Shown in pieces: positions 11,699 to 23,330 of a DNA stretch of 64,000 nucleotides. A program made the position numbers and the translations under genes. A model generated the notes under the pieces. That model made no database searches. It was not told the DNA's origin and saw only the letters and a program-made list of their open reading frames with translations. Source of the stretch: Viscum album. Its lineage: Eukaryota > Streptophyta > Magnoliopsida > Santalales > Viscaceae. Position 1 is the stretch's first letter. Each line of letters opens with the position of its first letter. The stretch is from positions 422,102,138 to 422,166,137 of the forward strand of contig OY728120.1 of assembly GCA_963277665.1 (NCBI GenBank). Direction: 5' to 3'.

Positions 11699-14600
11699 AG
11701 GGAAACAAAAAGGGGTACTGAGAACGCATCTGAGCCTCTTACTCTTATGTGCTCTCCTGAATGTTCCTGTGCTGCCAGCGAACACGCACCAGAGGAATCC
11801 ACCATCCAAAAAGGACCCGCTCCTGTTGATCCTCGATCTCCACCGGAACCTCCAAGGATGTTTCCCCGTAGTTGATGTCTAGATCCCTGTGATTGATGAT
11901 GTGGGTCGGGTCATGCACATATCTCTTTAACTAAGATACTTGGAAGATGTCATGCACCCGGTGCAACTGAGGTGGAAGGGCCAGGCGGTAAGCCACCTCA
12001 CCTACTCTGCTAAGGACCTAAAAAGTTCCGATTAAACATAGAGATAACATGCCACCCCGACCAAATCTCCACAGACCTCTTCGAGGTGAGACCTGTAAGA
12101 AAACATGGTCACCATCCTCAAACTCTAGTAGTCTTCGTAACCTATCAGCATAGGACTTCTGTCTACTCTGTGCAGTCCTCATCCGCTCCTGGATGATCTG
12201 CACCATCTCTGTCATGGCCAGAACCATCTCTAGTCCTACAAGTGATGACTCCCCTGTGTCAGTCCAACACAGAGGTGATCTGGAAGGTCATCCATACAGC
12301 CCCTCATACGGTGCCATCCCGATGGTGGAGTGGTAGCTATTGTTGTAATAAAACTCCACCAATGGTAGGTGATCCTCCTAGCTGCGACCAAAGTCAAGGT
12401 CACATACATGGAGCATGTCCTCGAGTGTCTGAATGGTCCTATCAGTCTGGTTTTTCATTTGAGGATGGAAGGTGGTGCTCAGACGTAGCTGCATCCCAAA
12501 TGCCTCCTGCAACCCCTTTCAAAGTCCAGAAGTAAAGTGAGCATCTCCATCCGAGACAATAGTCGATGGCACACAATGAAGTAATATGATCTCTTGAACG
12601 TAGGGGTGTCCCAAGCTCTCATCGGATCCCTGCTCTCTGATCAGTAGGAAGTGGGCCAACTTCGTGAGTCGGTCGACAATCACCCAGATAAAGTCGGGAC
12701 CCCTTGATGTATGTGGAAGCCCCATCATGAAATCCACAGAGATCCTATCCCACATACACTCAGTTACCTCTAAGGGTTGTACCAAGACTACTGGTACCTG
12801 GTTCTCTACCTTCACTTGCTCACAATTGAGGCATCGTGAAACAAATTTTGCTACAACCTTCTTCATGCACAGCTGCCAGTGTTGTCATCTGAGGTCATGA
12901 TACATCTTCACCACTCCTACATTTACCACTAAAGTGGAAGTGTGCAACTCCCTCAGCACCACCTCCGGTAGTGAAACTGTTACCATCGTACATCCCATGG
13001 AGAGGATTACGTGCACCCCTCCTTCAAAAAATCCATTGGGTGCTACCCCTGAGGATATCTGAGCATGTCGTGTCTCGCAGTCAGTGTCCCCATGCTTTAC
13101 CTCTCTAACTCACCGAAGAAGTGGAGGAGTGACAGTGAATGACTTTAGAAAGGTTGCCCCATATATATCCACAAAGGATATCTGCAACACGGCTAGCTTC
13201 TATGTCACCTTTTATAGTAGCTGAATGCCTGATCTCCTGCTGAGAGCATCAAACAAAACATTCCCCTTCCCAGGAGTATAGACTATCTTAATGTCATAGT
13301 CCTAGAGGAACTGGAGCCATCTCCACTGTCTCAGGTTCATGTTCTTCTGTGAGAAGATGTACCTGAGACTCTAGTGGTCAGAGTAGACTGTAATGCGCCC
13401 GCCCATCAGATAGTGCCGCCACATCTTCAAGGTGAATACCACTGCTACAAACTCCAGGTCATGGGTAGCATAGTTCTGCTCGTGCTATCTCAACTACCAC
13501 GAACCATAAGTGATCACCGCTCGCTCCTACATCAGGACACACCCGAGTCCAGTCCCTAATGTGTCACAGTAAACTACGTACCCAACACCCTCCTTCGGTA
13601 GCCTCAAGATGGGCACACTGGTCAATCTCTATCTTAGCTCCTGAAATCTCTGTTGGCATCTTTCAGACCACATGAAGGGTTTCCCCTTGATCATCAAGGC
13701 TGAAAGTGGTGCTGCAACTCTGTAGAATTTTGGAAAAAATATCCAATAGTACCTAGCCGGACCTAGGAAACACTACACCTCTGTCACGATCATGGGTGGT
13801 TCCCAAGCAAGCACTGCCTCTATCTTCACTGGATCCACTGCAACTCCCGCCTTTGAGATGACATGTCCCATGAATTTCACCTCTCGAATCCAGAACTGGC
13901 ACTTCATGATCTTACCATAAAGCTGGTTCTCTCAGATTGTATCAAGTATGACCAGCAAGTGGTAGGCGTGCTCCTCCTCAATAGTCGAGTAAATCAATAT
14001 GTCATCAATAAAGACTACGACAAACCAATCGAGGTAAGGCTGGAAGGTCCTTTTCATGAGGCTCATAAACACTGCTGGAGCGTTGGTTATGCTGAAGTGC
14101 ATAACCAAGAACTCAGAGTGGCCATACCGATACCTGAAGGTTATCTTCTACACATCCTCATCTAGAACTCTGATCTGGTGATAGCCCGACATGAGGTCTA
14201 TCTTCGAGAACCATCGTCCTCCCTTGAGCTGATCAAAGAGGTCGTCAATTCTTGTGAGTGGGTACTTGTTATCTACGGTCAAATGATTCAGGCGATGGTA
14301 GCCGACACACAGTTGCATGCTCTCATCCGCCTTCTTGGCGATCAAAATCAAAGAAGCCCAGGGTGAAACTCTGGGTCGGATGAATCCTTTTCCCTTCAAG
14401 TCCTCCAGTTGTACCCGCAGCTCACGAAGCTCGGTGGGAGCCATCTGATATGCTGGAGAAGATATTGGTGTGGTCCTTGGGTACAGGTCTTTGTAGAAGC
14501 CTAGCTCTATTCGAGGAGGTAGTCCTGGAATGTTGTTAGGAAAAATGTTCGCATACTGATCCACCACAATAGGAAAACTAGGGCTCCGCACATCAATCGC

Positions 14601-15010
14601 TCCGAGGATGAGACTACCCAACTGATTTGTTATTGGATTCCCACTCCTATGCATAAGTCCATCCTGTGCTGCAAAGATTCCCATCTTGCCGATCAATGTG
14701 AACCTGCTCCCATCTATAGAGATACATCGCACCTTGCGCCTAATACAGTTGATCTGATCATGGACAATAGATAACCATCCATACCCAAGATGACGTCGTA
14801 AGGCCTCGACGGCCCTACAAGAAGATCTGAGACAAATTTCTAACCTCCTAGAATAATCACACACTACAGGCACCAGTGTGTAATCATTGAGTATGCTCCC
14901 GTAGGAGACTCTATCCATAAGTATCGATCCAACGACTCAGTTGAAATCTCTGATCTCCGAACAAGGGCAGCGGCAATGAAAGAATGACTCGCACCTGTGT
15001 CTATAAGAAC
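11699..15010 (-). pseudogene. pol: Element E pol, decayed (PR-RT-RNase H-INT-chromodomain)
   Basis: The protease motif DTGASHSFI is intact (14975-15001). An open stretch of 256 codons (14148-14918) reaches into RT, with GFIRPRVSPWASL, KYPLTRIDDLFDQLKG and KIDLMSGYHQIRV. The RT catalytic FIDD is intact (14001-14012), in a different frame. RNase H has YSDH.SLRYIF and the tail TPGKGNVLFDALSRR (about 13230-13390). Integrase follows: a damaged HHCC end with FVSRCLNCEQVKVEN, first Asp in WDRISVDFMMGLP, second in TIVSDGDAHFTSGL, and the Glu in LVEFYYNNSYHSTIG, so the DDE triad survives. The C-terminal SRQKSYADRLRRLLEFEDGD is followed by a chromodomain-like tail with IPLVRVRWQHRN (about 11700-11850). 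The polyprotein would copy RNA into DNA and integrate it; here in-frame stops prevent that. Confidence 0.88.
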
Positions 15011-16210
15011 TGCAGTAAGGGTGGATTAGACACAGATATTACCTCAAATCATCTCAGGTGCGACGTGGTCATAAGTCTCGACTGCCTAGAGCTGAGCCTA
15101 CCTCGGTATGCCAGCTCCCTGTGGTCAGGGTGGACCTCTTGGTGGTGGTGGTGGGAGAGCCTCGAAACGTCATCACCCACCCGCTGCTTGGCCAGCTCCT
15201 CTTCCCCGTCCGCTTGCTCCCTACGGACCACCACAGTCGAACCTCTGCCTATACCTGGGAGGTCCCTCCATTGTCTGCTACTCATCTACATGGTGGGTCG
15301 GGCTGTCCCGAGCCATGTGACCCTACCCGCCGAATGCATAGCACTACCTGCTCCTCGTAAGGTGGGCTATGTTTCGTGTGCCCCACACCACCAAACCTGA
15401 ATCCTGATGTCACCCACCTAATGGACTGGTCCACTTAGACCCCAGTGACATCTTTCTACTATCAGCTGCAGAAGTCTGCACTCTATGTTGCCCTGTGGTG
15501 GGTCTTTCTGCAGGTGACTACTCAGCGTGGAATCTCTCCACTAGAAGGGCTCTCTCCAACTCCCCTACCTGCATCGGGATGCTGAGGGGAAACGTCGAAG
15601 CCCTGATCTTGTGCCTCAGTCCATGCTCAAAGGTCTGGGCTCAGAAGAACAGGTCATGTACCATATTTTTGGAGTATCGTGAGAGGTCAGTAAACCTTGC
15701 TGAGTACTGAGCTACTATCATGCTGCCCTGTTGCAGATGTAGTAACTCCTAAATCCACACCACAGGAAGGGTGGCTAGAACAAACTCCGAGCGAAAGAGA
15801 CTCTCGAAGTCTATCCAAAGTAGAGATGATGCATCGTGCACCTGGTTCATCATGGTCCACCATTTACCTGCATATGGGTGCAGGAGACTCATGGCAAGGA
15901 TTAGCATAAGGTCAGCCGGTGTCCCTACAAATATGAAAATTCTGACGATAGCCTTCATCCAATCCTCAACTGCCTCAGGGTCCATATCTCCATGGAACCT
16001 GGGCATAATCTATTGATAAAACCCATGAAATGCGCTCAAGCGGCGTGCACTCTCTACCCCTGGTGCTGGTAGCATCGGTGGCTCAGTGGGTAGTGGTACT
16101 GTTGGTGCCTCCGCTGTGATGGGGCCCTGCACCGAGACCTCATCGCTCGGTGGGCTGCCATCTCGTACGTAACTCGGAATCCTAGCTGGATGCCTTCATG
16201 GGGCCATCCT
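15011..16210 (-). pseudogene. gag: Element E gag, decayed
   Basis: The capsid part is open from 16006 to 15749 with RFHGDMDPEAVEDWMKAI and HPYAGKWWTMMNQ, the usual plant gypsy gag signature. After a stop it continues with VAQYSARFTDLSRYS. A damaged zinc knuckle (about 15303-15345, CYAFGG then GHMARDSP) has lost its second and last Cys. The N-terminus is poorly defined, but a Pro/Thr-rich stretch upstream of 16006 is typical. The protease motif follows at 15001. It is non-functional because of stops. Confidence 0.78.
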
Positions 16211-16479
16211 GAAAAGAAACAGGTGCACATGGTCAAATAGTATACCTGGTGAGCTGAAAAAAAGTAGTCACAAAGAAATATTTTGAAAGGAAACATAGTC
16301 GCAATAAGTGTTTTCGTGCACTGAGTCAGAAGTCAGAGGTCAGGGTCCTAGTGTATGCATACGTCAGCCGCCGCACCAACACTAGACTCCCTGGATTGAA
16401 CACCACACTCAATACACTTAACACTATTTCTTCAAAGAAGGGTAAAATTAGAGTTCTGAGTTCTGCGGTAGAACCAACT

Positions 16480-16491
16480 CCTCTGATACCA
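16480..16491 (-). other. Primer-binding site of element E
   Basis: The minus strand reads TGGTATCAGAGG, an 11 of 12 match to the tRNA-iMet PBS, three bases from the LTR end. It sets the 5' LTR edge at 16495. Confidence 0.85.
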
Positions 16492-17297
16492 ATTTGTCAC
16501 GACCCGTCCTCGGGGCCCGTGTCGTGACTACCCAAGTCTCTCCTTCCATAGGTCAGGGGAAGGAAAATAACACAAATGGCATAATTTTGGATAAAAAATG
16601 AAGGCCCTGCCTTTATAAAAGTAAAGAACACAACATAGTACACAACTGAAACAAGCACTAAGTAAACAGAGTACAAAGTAAGTGCTGAAAAGTAAATGGG
16701 CCAGTATACAAACCCAACTGAAAGTACAGTACAACTAAAAATCTTGTGCAATAGCAGTAAAATAATGCAGAAACCACCGAGTCATCCTCTGGAAATCCCA
16801 CCTCATGGGTGGGTACAGATAGTCTCTCGCAGCACCACAGGTTTTTCCGTCTGCTCCGTGTAGGTCACACCAGGTGCAACAACTCCAGGTACCTTCCAAC
16901 TCTACAAGACTCTACCACGATCAGTGTTGTCTGTAATCTGCATCCAACACAATGTAGTGTGGGTATAACCCGTGTAGGGGTGAGTATACATTACTCATTT
17001 GGGACCCCGAAACCCTCGAAGTTCTCCCAGAATACACAACGGATAAACCACATGGAAAGGTGCAATCACGAAGAACAAACCCACTCTACTTAGGTATATG
17101 GCCATACATATACCTAAGTCATCAATCCCAGTCAGGCTCCTACTCTCGAGCCCAAGGACAACCAAGTCCACACAGGAAGGAAGTCAATCACACCTTTGGC
17201 AATGATTTAAAGTCAAGACTCATCTCACACAGGTATACACTTTTCGTATAGCGATAGAGATGATCAAATGTAGTCCCTGATTTATCTATGCTGTCAG

Positions 17298-17525
17298 ACC
17301 CACACAGGATACAAGTCCAGCTAAGCTGTCGGACCCACAAAGGATACAAGACCAGCTACTCAGCCGGACCCACACAGGATACAAGTACAGAGGTCAAAAC
17401 TGACATACCCACACAAGATACAAGAATAGTTGTCATCGCCATTGAACCCACGGAGGATTCTAGTATGGTAGTCGTCGCTGTCGAACCCACGGAGGATTCC
17501 AGTACAGTAGTCGATGCAGTCGGAG
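17298..17525. repeat. Tandem repeat in element E LTR, unit about 35-42 bp
   Basis: Six degenerate copies of GACCCACACAGGATACAAG begin near 17298, 17333, 17368, 17404, 17446 and 17486. The last two read GAACCCACGGAGGATTC. Spacing grows from 35 to 42 bp. Confidence 0.75.
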
Positions 17526-17671
17526 CCAGCTCTAGGGTTACCGTACACAGCACGCTCGATTCCAGGAGGGTTCGCTCCTTGAGCAAAGGGGTCGATACAT
17601 CAACTATCACGAATTCCAGAGTTGATGTATCCCAATTTTTTGTCTCGTCAAAAGAAACCCAACGTGACATA

Positions 17672-17960
17672 CGGTGCGTCAATCAGACGCCCAGTTTGAG
17701 AGTTATTGGCTTTTCCGTTCTAGGGGCCCGGTTGGTTTTTAGGATAAAACCAACCCTACCATACTCCAGCTACATCCAAACCTCAATTTGAGTAAACCAA
17801 AATATTCTTCTAAACAAAACGAATCCTACGTAGTTGTCGGTACGTCAATCGGACGTCCAGTGCTTATGTTATAAGTGTTTCCGCTCCAAGGGCCCAGTTG
17901 GTTTCGGGTTGGAACCAACCAGGCCATACCCAAACATCTCCAAAACCATGAGTGTAATAT
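17672..17960. repeat. Direct duplication with hairpins in element E LTR
   Basis: Two related blocks start GTGCGTCAATCAGACGCCCA (about 17674) and GTACGTCAATCGGACGTCCA (about 17840). Each ends with a small inverted repeat beside GGGCCC: GTTGGTTTTTAGG..AAACCAAC in the first and GTTGGTTTCGGG..GAACCAAC in the second. Confidence 0.65.
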
Positions 17961-19167
17961 ACCAAAATGATCATCTAGATCCAAGGATTCTGAAGCAATG
18001 GATGGTACATCAATAAGAGTTTTGTAGCTCATGTTATAGGGAAAATACTGAAAAAACGGTCTAATGTGGGTGCGTCTGGGCCTAGTGCGACCCGGCCCAA
18101 CCCACCCTGGGTCGGCCCGAACAAGGTCGACATGACCCGGGTCTGGGTCCAACCCGGTAGGGCACAGCCCAGCCCAGCCGGCGGGGGTGTGCTGCCTCGA
18201 CCAGCTGGCCGAGCAGGGGATGCAGGCCCCGGTTCCGCGAACGCGACGCCAGGCCAGCGCCGCTTGTCTCCTGGATCACGTGCGGTCATGGGATTCCCTC
18301 CTCGCCCTCACGGCTGGTGCCGTGATGCGATTCTGCAAGTGTCACAATGGGTTGCTGCCACATATGGTCGCCAACGGTGCCGCGCTGCCAACCCACGCCA
18401 CCGCAGTCCTCTGCGGGCCATCAGATTCATTCTAGTGGTCCGTTTTTGCTTCCGTCTGTGCCAGTGGTCGTCTCGGGATCCGAACTCCACTGAGAAGTCT
18501 CCAAATAGCTATTGTTATCCCGTTTCGTCATCTCCAAAATCCCCCTAATCAAGAATGATACGGCGATGGGTCCAGACATATTCTTTAGTCCCTACCCACC
18601 GCGTTAGTGGTTCAAGTCATCACCCAACTATTAAACGCAATGCTCGAGGGTATAAATCACATAAATGAAATATAAAAATCCCTCTACCTCGTAGTAGACT
18701 TCGTTCATCGTTGACCCGTGGAAGACAAGTGTCACGGTAGACGGGCGTCACGGAATAATGGTTTTGTCCCATCAACGATGGAGGAAGAGTCGTTGTCATA
18801 GATGACGTATGCTCCTTGACGTCGAGGTGTGTCCAAGGAAGAAGTCCTTTGCGTTCTTTTTCGAGGATGTTCTTCATTGAAGAACGGTGTTCTTCATCGA
18901 AGAAATATCACCTCCCTTTTTAATTCTCCAAATCCTTGTACCCAAAAGTGATTTTCCAACCCAAAAGAAATAATGAGTCTAACCTATTAATAGAATATTC
19001 ATGCAATTCATATTAATTCAAAAGCGGTGCCAATAAATTAATGCTAATATAAATTATACAAATTTCCACAATTTATAGGAGGAGGGAGGTGGGATGGTTT
19101 CACCATAACAAATTCGTGTTGTTGTCAAAGTAATAAAAAAAGGGGTATTAATGGGGAGTTGAGGGGT

Positions 19168-21337
19168 CCATGTGAATTTGCATTGATTATCGTGAGCATA
19201 AAAAAATCAAAAAAAAGAACAAGTATACTCTTCCCCGAATTGATGAATTATTTGATCAACTACATGGAGTTCAATACTTCTCCATAGTGGATCTGCAAAC
19301 ATGATATTATCATGTAAGGTTGAAGAAGGTGTATATCCCCAAGACACCATTTCGTACATGGTAGAGTAGTATACATTTAAAGTAATGTCGTACAGAACCA
19401 CTAATTCTCTAGTGATATTCATGTCCATGATGAATAGAGACTTTAGATATTAGTTCATCAAATTTTTGTTATTCTTTATAGATGATATTCTAATATATTA
19501 CAAAATAAGGGAGGAGAAAGAGGATCATATATGAATTGTACTAGAGACATTGTAAAAGGATAATCCCTACGAATAGTTCAACATGTGTGAGTTTTGGTTG
19601 AAGGAAGTATCATTCGTTGCTAATATCATCACAAGTAATGGGATATCTGGGGATCCCTCCAAGATATCTACAAAGTTATTTCCTATGCTTCAAAAAAATT
19701 GAATGTTCATGAGAGAAACTATCAAAAAAATTATACGGATTTGGCTATAGTAATCTTCACTTTGAAAAATTGGAGACATTATATCTTTGGGGAGAGGTGG
19801 GAAATATATACAGATCACAAAAGTCTCAAGTATATATTTACAATGAAAGTGCTAAATAAGCACCAATGAAGCTGGTTAGATCTGATCAAAGACTATGAAT
19901 GGTCAATCCATTACCACCAAGGAATAGAGAACAAGGTTGTGGATGCTCTAAGAAGAACGGATCCATCACTTCATTCATTTATGATAATTTAAAAGGATCC
20001 AATCTTCTTATATTTGATGATGATGGACATGGAAATCATAAAGAACGGAATATCATCAATCCTTTCACAAATGATTTCTTAACCATCTCTTTTGGAAAGG
20101 ATAAAGGATGCTCAAAATGATGATGTAGGAATTTAGAAGAATGTTTAATGTATCATAAAATGGAAATACTCATAGATCATTGGTAATGTAGAAGGAATGT
20201 GATATTTGTGTCAATACTATTAGTTCCAACAAATTTGGAGTTAAAGAAGGAAAATTTGGATGATGCACATAGTTTAAATTTATCCATTCACCCAATAAAC
20301 ACAAAGATGTATCAACATCTACCAGAGTATTATTGGTGGGGTAACATGGAGAAGGATATGGATGAGTATACATTAATGTTCCTGGTATGTTAGCAAGGGA
20401 ATATTGAGAGGTAGAAATATATGGGGATGATGCAACCATTACCCATACCAGCATGTAAATGGGAGATCATTACCATGGACTTTTTCACAGGACATCCAAA
20501 GTCATCCAAATGAAACAACGCTATCTCGGTTGTTGTAGATCATATTACCATGACAATACACTTCATTGAATTTAAAGAGGATTTTTTATTTGATAAAATG
20601 GAAAAAATAAATATATCAGAGAAGTGGTATGGTTGCAAGTAGTACCACTATCTATTATATTTGATCAAGATCCAAGATCCACCTCTATATTCTAGAAGAC
20701 TCTCCAACATGTTATGAATACTAATCTAAAGTTTAGTATTACTTATCTTCCTCAAAATGATGTCTAGTCTAACCGGATTATCCACACACATGGGAACATG
20801 TTAAGAACATTATCAATGAACTTCATAGGATAATGGGATTAACATATTCCTCAAGATCAATTCTCCTACAATAATAGTTTACACTCATGAATCCAAATGG
20901 CTCATTTTGAAGAAATTTATGGGAACTGGTTCAGAACACCAGCTTGATGGGATGATTTTAGGGAGAAAAAACACCTAGGTCCAGAAATGGTTGAGAAAAT
21001 GGTAGAGAATTTTAAGTCCATCCAGCAGTACATTAATTATTCTTAGAGTCGAAAAAAGGGATATGCTATTAATTGTCGATGAGACATATAGTTTGATGTT
21101 GGAAACATGGTATTCCTTGGAAAATCACTAAGGATGATAGTTATGAGATTTGGGACCAAAGGAAGGGTTAGTCCAATTTACATCTACCGTTTTTAGATCC
21201 TTGATCTCATTGGAGTCGTGGCCTATCAACTAGAACTCCCATCGAACCTATCTCAAGTACATAATGTATTCCATGTATCACTCTAGAGGATCTATATACC
21301 TAATTCATCACATATAATCAATCAAGAGGGTGTACCA
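19168..21337 (+). pseudogene. pol: Element F pol, 5'-truncated part (RT-RNase H-INT), interrupted by element D
   Basis: It begins abruptly inside RT with ICIDYREHKKI, then YTLPRIDELFDQLHGVQYFS and [11 protein letters not shown] (about 19460-19500). RNase H reads YTDHKSLKYIF and GIENKVVDAL (about 19809-19960). Integrase has WEIITMDFFTGHP (about 20460) and SIIFDQDPRST (about 20650). The next segment is DQFSYNNSLHS (about 20850), where the usual catalytic Glu of the EFxYN motif is Gln. The C-terminal LIGVVAYQLELPSNLSQVHN (about 21210) runs to 21337, where element D is inserted. The chromodomain follows after D at 36357. Gag, protease and the RT start are absent. Stops are frequent, so this is an old relic. 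Confidence 0.85.
21333..21337. other. Target-site duplication of element D, left half
   Basis: TACCA stands directly before the LTR start TGTAAGAACCC and again directly after the 3' LTR at 36352-36356. A 5-bp duplication is standard for Ty3/gypsy integration. Confidence 0.9.
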
Positions 21338-23316
21338 TGTAAGAACCCAGTTCTTATCTTTGAATTATAGGTTTCTTCTTTTCTCTTTTCCTTAAGTGTT
21401 CTTAAGAAAATATAGAAAATGGGGAAAAATCCAAATTTTGGAAAGTACACGATGTGTACTTTTACACACGCCGTGTACTTTTGGCCGTGTGGGATGAGTA
21501 CACAGGGCGTATGGTCATGCCTAGGATAAAGGGTGTATGAACCAACTACACGTCGTGTAATGGTCCTTTAGACGTTGTGTAGTCAGTCGGCAGGCCAAAA
21601 AAGTAAGGCGGTGGAGCAGCCGCCAGTAAGGCGACTGTACACGCCGTGTAGTCGGGAGTACATGTCGTGTACTCATGTCGACAGATGAACTGTGAGGTGG
21701 TGGCGCCAGAGGAACAGTTAAATGAAGGAAGTACACACCGTGTACTTTGTTTTTTCGTTCAAAATGGGCAGTTGCCTCCCCTGTTCATAGGGAAGTCTTA
21801 GAACCGAAGGAAGGAGAGGGAGGGGATGGCCAGACCTTTGAAGATCCACTGAGTGTTCGTCTGGAATCCGTTTCCACCATGGACGATCTCGTTGTAACCG
21901 TGCAGGTAAGACCTCTCTTCTCCTAGCGTGTTGCATACCAATTCCTCTCCTAACGGGAGTTATTTTAGGTTAAGCTAGTTTTTTTCTTTATCAGATCTAT
22001 GTCATTATTGGGAATTTCTAGAATCAATGTTCACGTATATTGATCATGGGCGTTAAATGTTGGTGGCTCGGTGTTTATTTTCCAACTGCTATGTGTTTTG
22101 TGCGTTTTTGAGCTATGAACCCATAATTGGGGTGTTGTGTGGCTGAGGCCATAGATATTTTAAATACCTAGATTTGAATAGTTGATTTAAATGTGATATT
22201 AGAATGTTGTGTGGGATCGAATCTTGGATCCAGGACCATCTCGAGGGGTGAGTTCCTCTGTTTAGCCATTTGGCCAGGATACCCGAGGGTATGCCATGTT
22301 TAATTTTGCATTACTTTTTCCATGAGAGGAATTGTGTGTAAATTACATGTTTATAAGATGGGAATTGCCCGATTACTTGTGCTTGAGGGCGGTGTTTACT
22401 ATAGCCTGAGGGCGTGACTGTATTAGCCTGAGGGCGATGTTCTATTTCACCTGAGGGCAACCTTTCATGCCTGAGGGCTTGACTTCTGTGCTTGAGGGTG
22501 ACACATCGTATGCCTGAGGATGAGATTCTATTATGCCTGAGGGCATGATTTTGAATGCCTGAGGGCGAGATTCTAATTACCTGAGGGTGAGGTTTTGGTT
22601 TTCAGAGGACGCTGACTGATTATTTAGAAATTCACCATGGTGGTTTCTAAATATTAAATTGATTAAATTAATAATTAAATGGTAATATAACTGCTCTATT
22701 AGTTACATTTAGTAATACTTAGTTTATTGCATTTTACTACTGCACACGTGTTGCATGTTTACTCATAGTTGGGCATGGGCCTTTGGTGGGTGAATACTGA
22801 GATATATTTCTCACACCCTGTTTGGGTCATCCTTTTCATCCGAAACAGATTACATTTCTATAGGTATAGATAATGGAATGAGTCCTTATACTGGTACTTG
22901 AGTGTTGCTGAGGAGTAGTGGAGCATGGAACCGGGATTAGGCACGCGATGCTACCGGCTATTTCATTTTTTCATTGTTGTACTCTGAATTTTATTGTACT
23001 ACTATGTAACATGTTATGGCTATTTTTCATAGAACATGAGACATGTTGGATCCTATCTATATAACTGGTTGGTTATCTTTTACAGCAGTTGTTTATTTCA
23101 GTTGTGTATGGTTTAATTGCTTTTGTTATTGTTGTATATTTATTTTTTATTCTACTGCGCTACACTTTGACAATGAAGGCATAGTTTCCCCACTATCAGA
23201 CCTGGGCCCTCGCTGCTAGTCGGCAGCCTCTAGCATTTTGGGAAGCGCACTTGAGGTCTTGTGGCGAACAGGGTTTGGGGCAACCGTTGAGTGGCACCCG
23301 GATCCGAGATGTTACA
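21338..23316 (+). repeat. Element D 5' LTR
   Basis: It starts TGTAAGAACCCAGTTCTT and ends GATCCGAGATGTTACA, next to the PBS. It contains seven TACACG.CGTGTA-type palindromes (about 21446-21745) and the CCTGAGGGC minisatellite (22378-22618). Its sequence is repeated in the 3' LTR pieces. Confidence 0.92.
22378..22618 (+). repeat. CCTGAGGGC minisatellite in element D 5' LTR
   Basis: About eleven degenerate units of roughly 20-24 bp have the core GCCTGAGGGCGAGATTCT. The array is present again at 35411-35645 in the 3' LTR, so it predates the insertion. Confidence 0.85.
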
Positions 23317-23319
23317 ATG

Positions 23320-23330
23320 TGGTATTAGAG
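23320..23330 (+). other. Primer-binding site of element D
   Basis: TGGTATTAGAG stands three bases after the LTR end TGTTACA. It is one substitution away from the tRNA-iMet PBS. Confidence 0.8.

Larger units (their letters stand above)
11650..16494 (-). mobile_element. Element E internal region: Ty3/gypsy chromovirus
   Basis: The interior is 4.8 kb on the minus strand, from the PBS at 16480-16491 to the 3' LTR at 11649. The domain order in sense is gag, zinc knuckle, protease, RT, RNase H, integrase, chromodomain-like tail. This is the order of plant chromoviruses, and the motif wording resembles the Tekay/Del group. Many stops and frame breaks are spread throughout, so the element is dead. 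Confidence 0.88.
16495..19167 (-). repeat. Element E 5' LTR, truncated at its outer end
   Basis: In sense the LTR ends GGGTCGTGACA beside the PBS. The outer part (about 18330-19167) repeats 10437-11275. Homology breaks at 19167 after GGGGAGTTGAGGGGT, while the other copy continues for about 370 bp more to its TGTAAAG start. The outer end is therefore lost and fused to element F. It contains a tandem repeat (17298-17525), a direct duplication with hairpins (17672-17960) and a GC-rich block (about 18060-18290). Open frames in the GC-rich block look like chance. Confidence 0.78.

Noticed and set aside
15049..15400. Several overlapping frames on both strands in a GC-richer part of element E
   Set aside because: They are shadows of the degraded gag to protease region, whose true frame is on the minus strand.
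17288..17791. 167-codon plus-strand frame
   Set aside because: Its apparent protein repeats (for example EPTEDSSTVV) simply translate the tandem DNA repeat in the E LTR. It has no domain and no support as a gene.
18066..18548. 160-codon Pro/Arg/Gly-rich frame and its opposite-strand partners
   Set aside because: They are products of GC-rich LTR sequence, open on several frames at once, with no domain.
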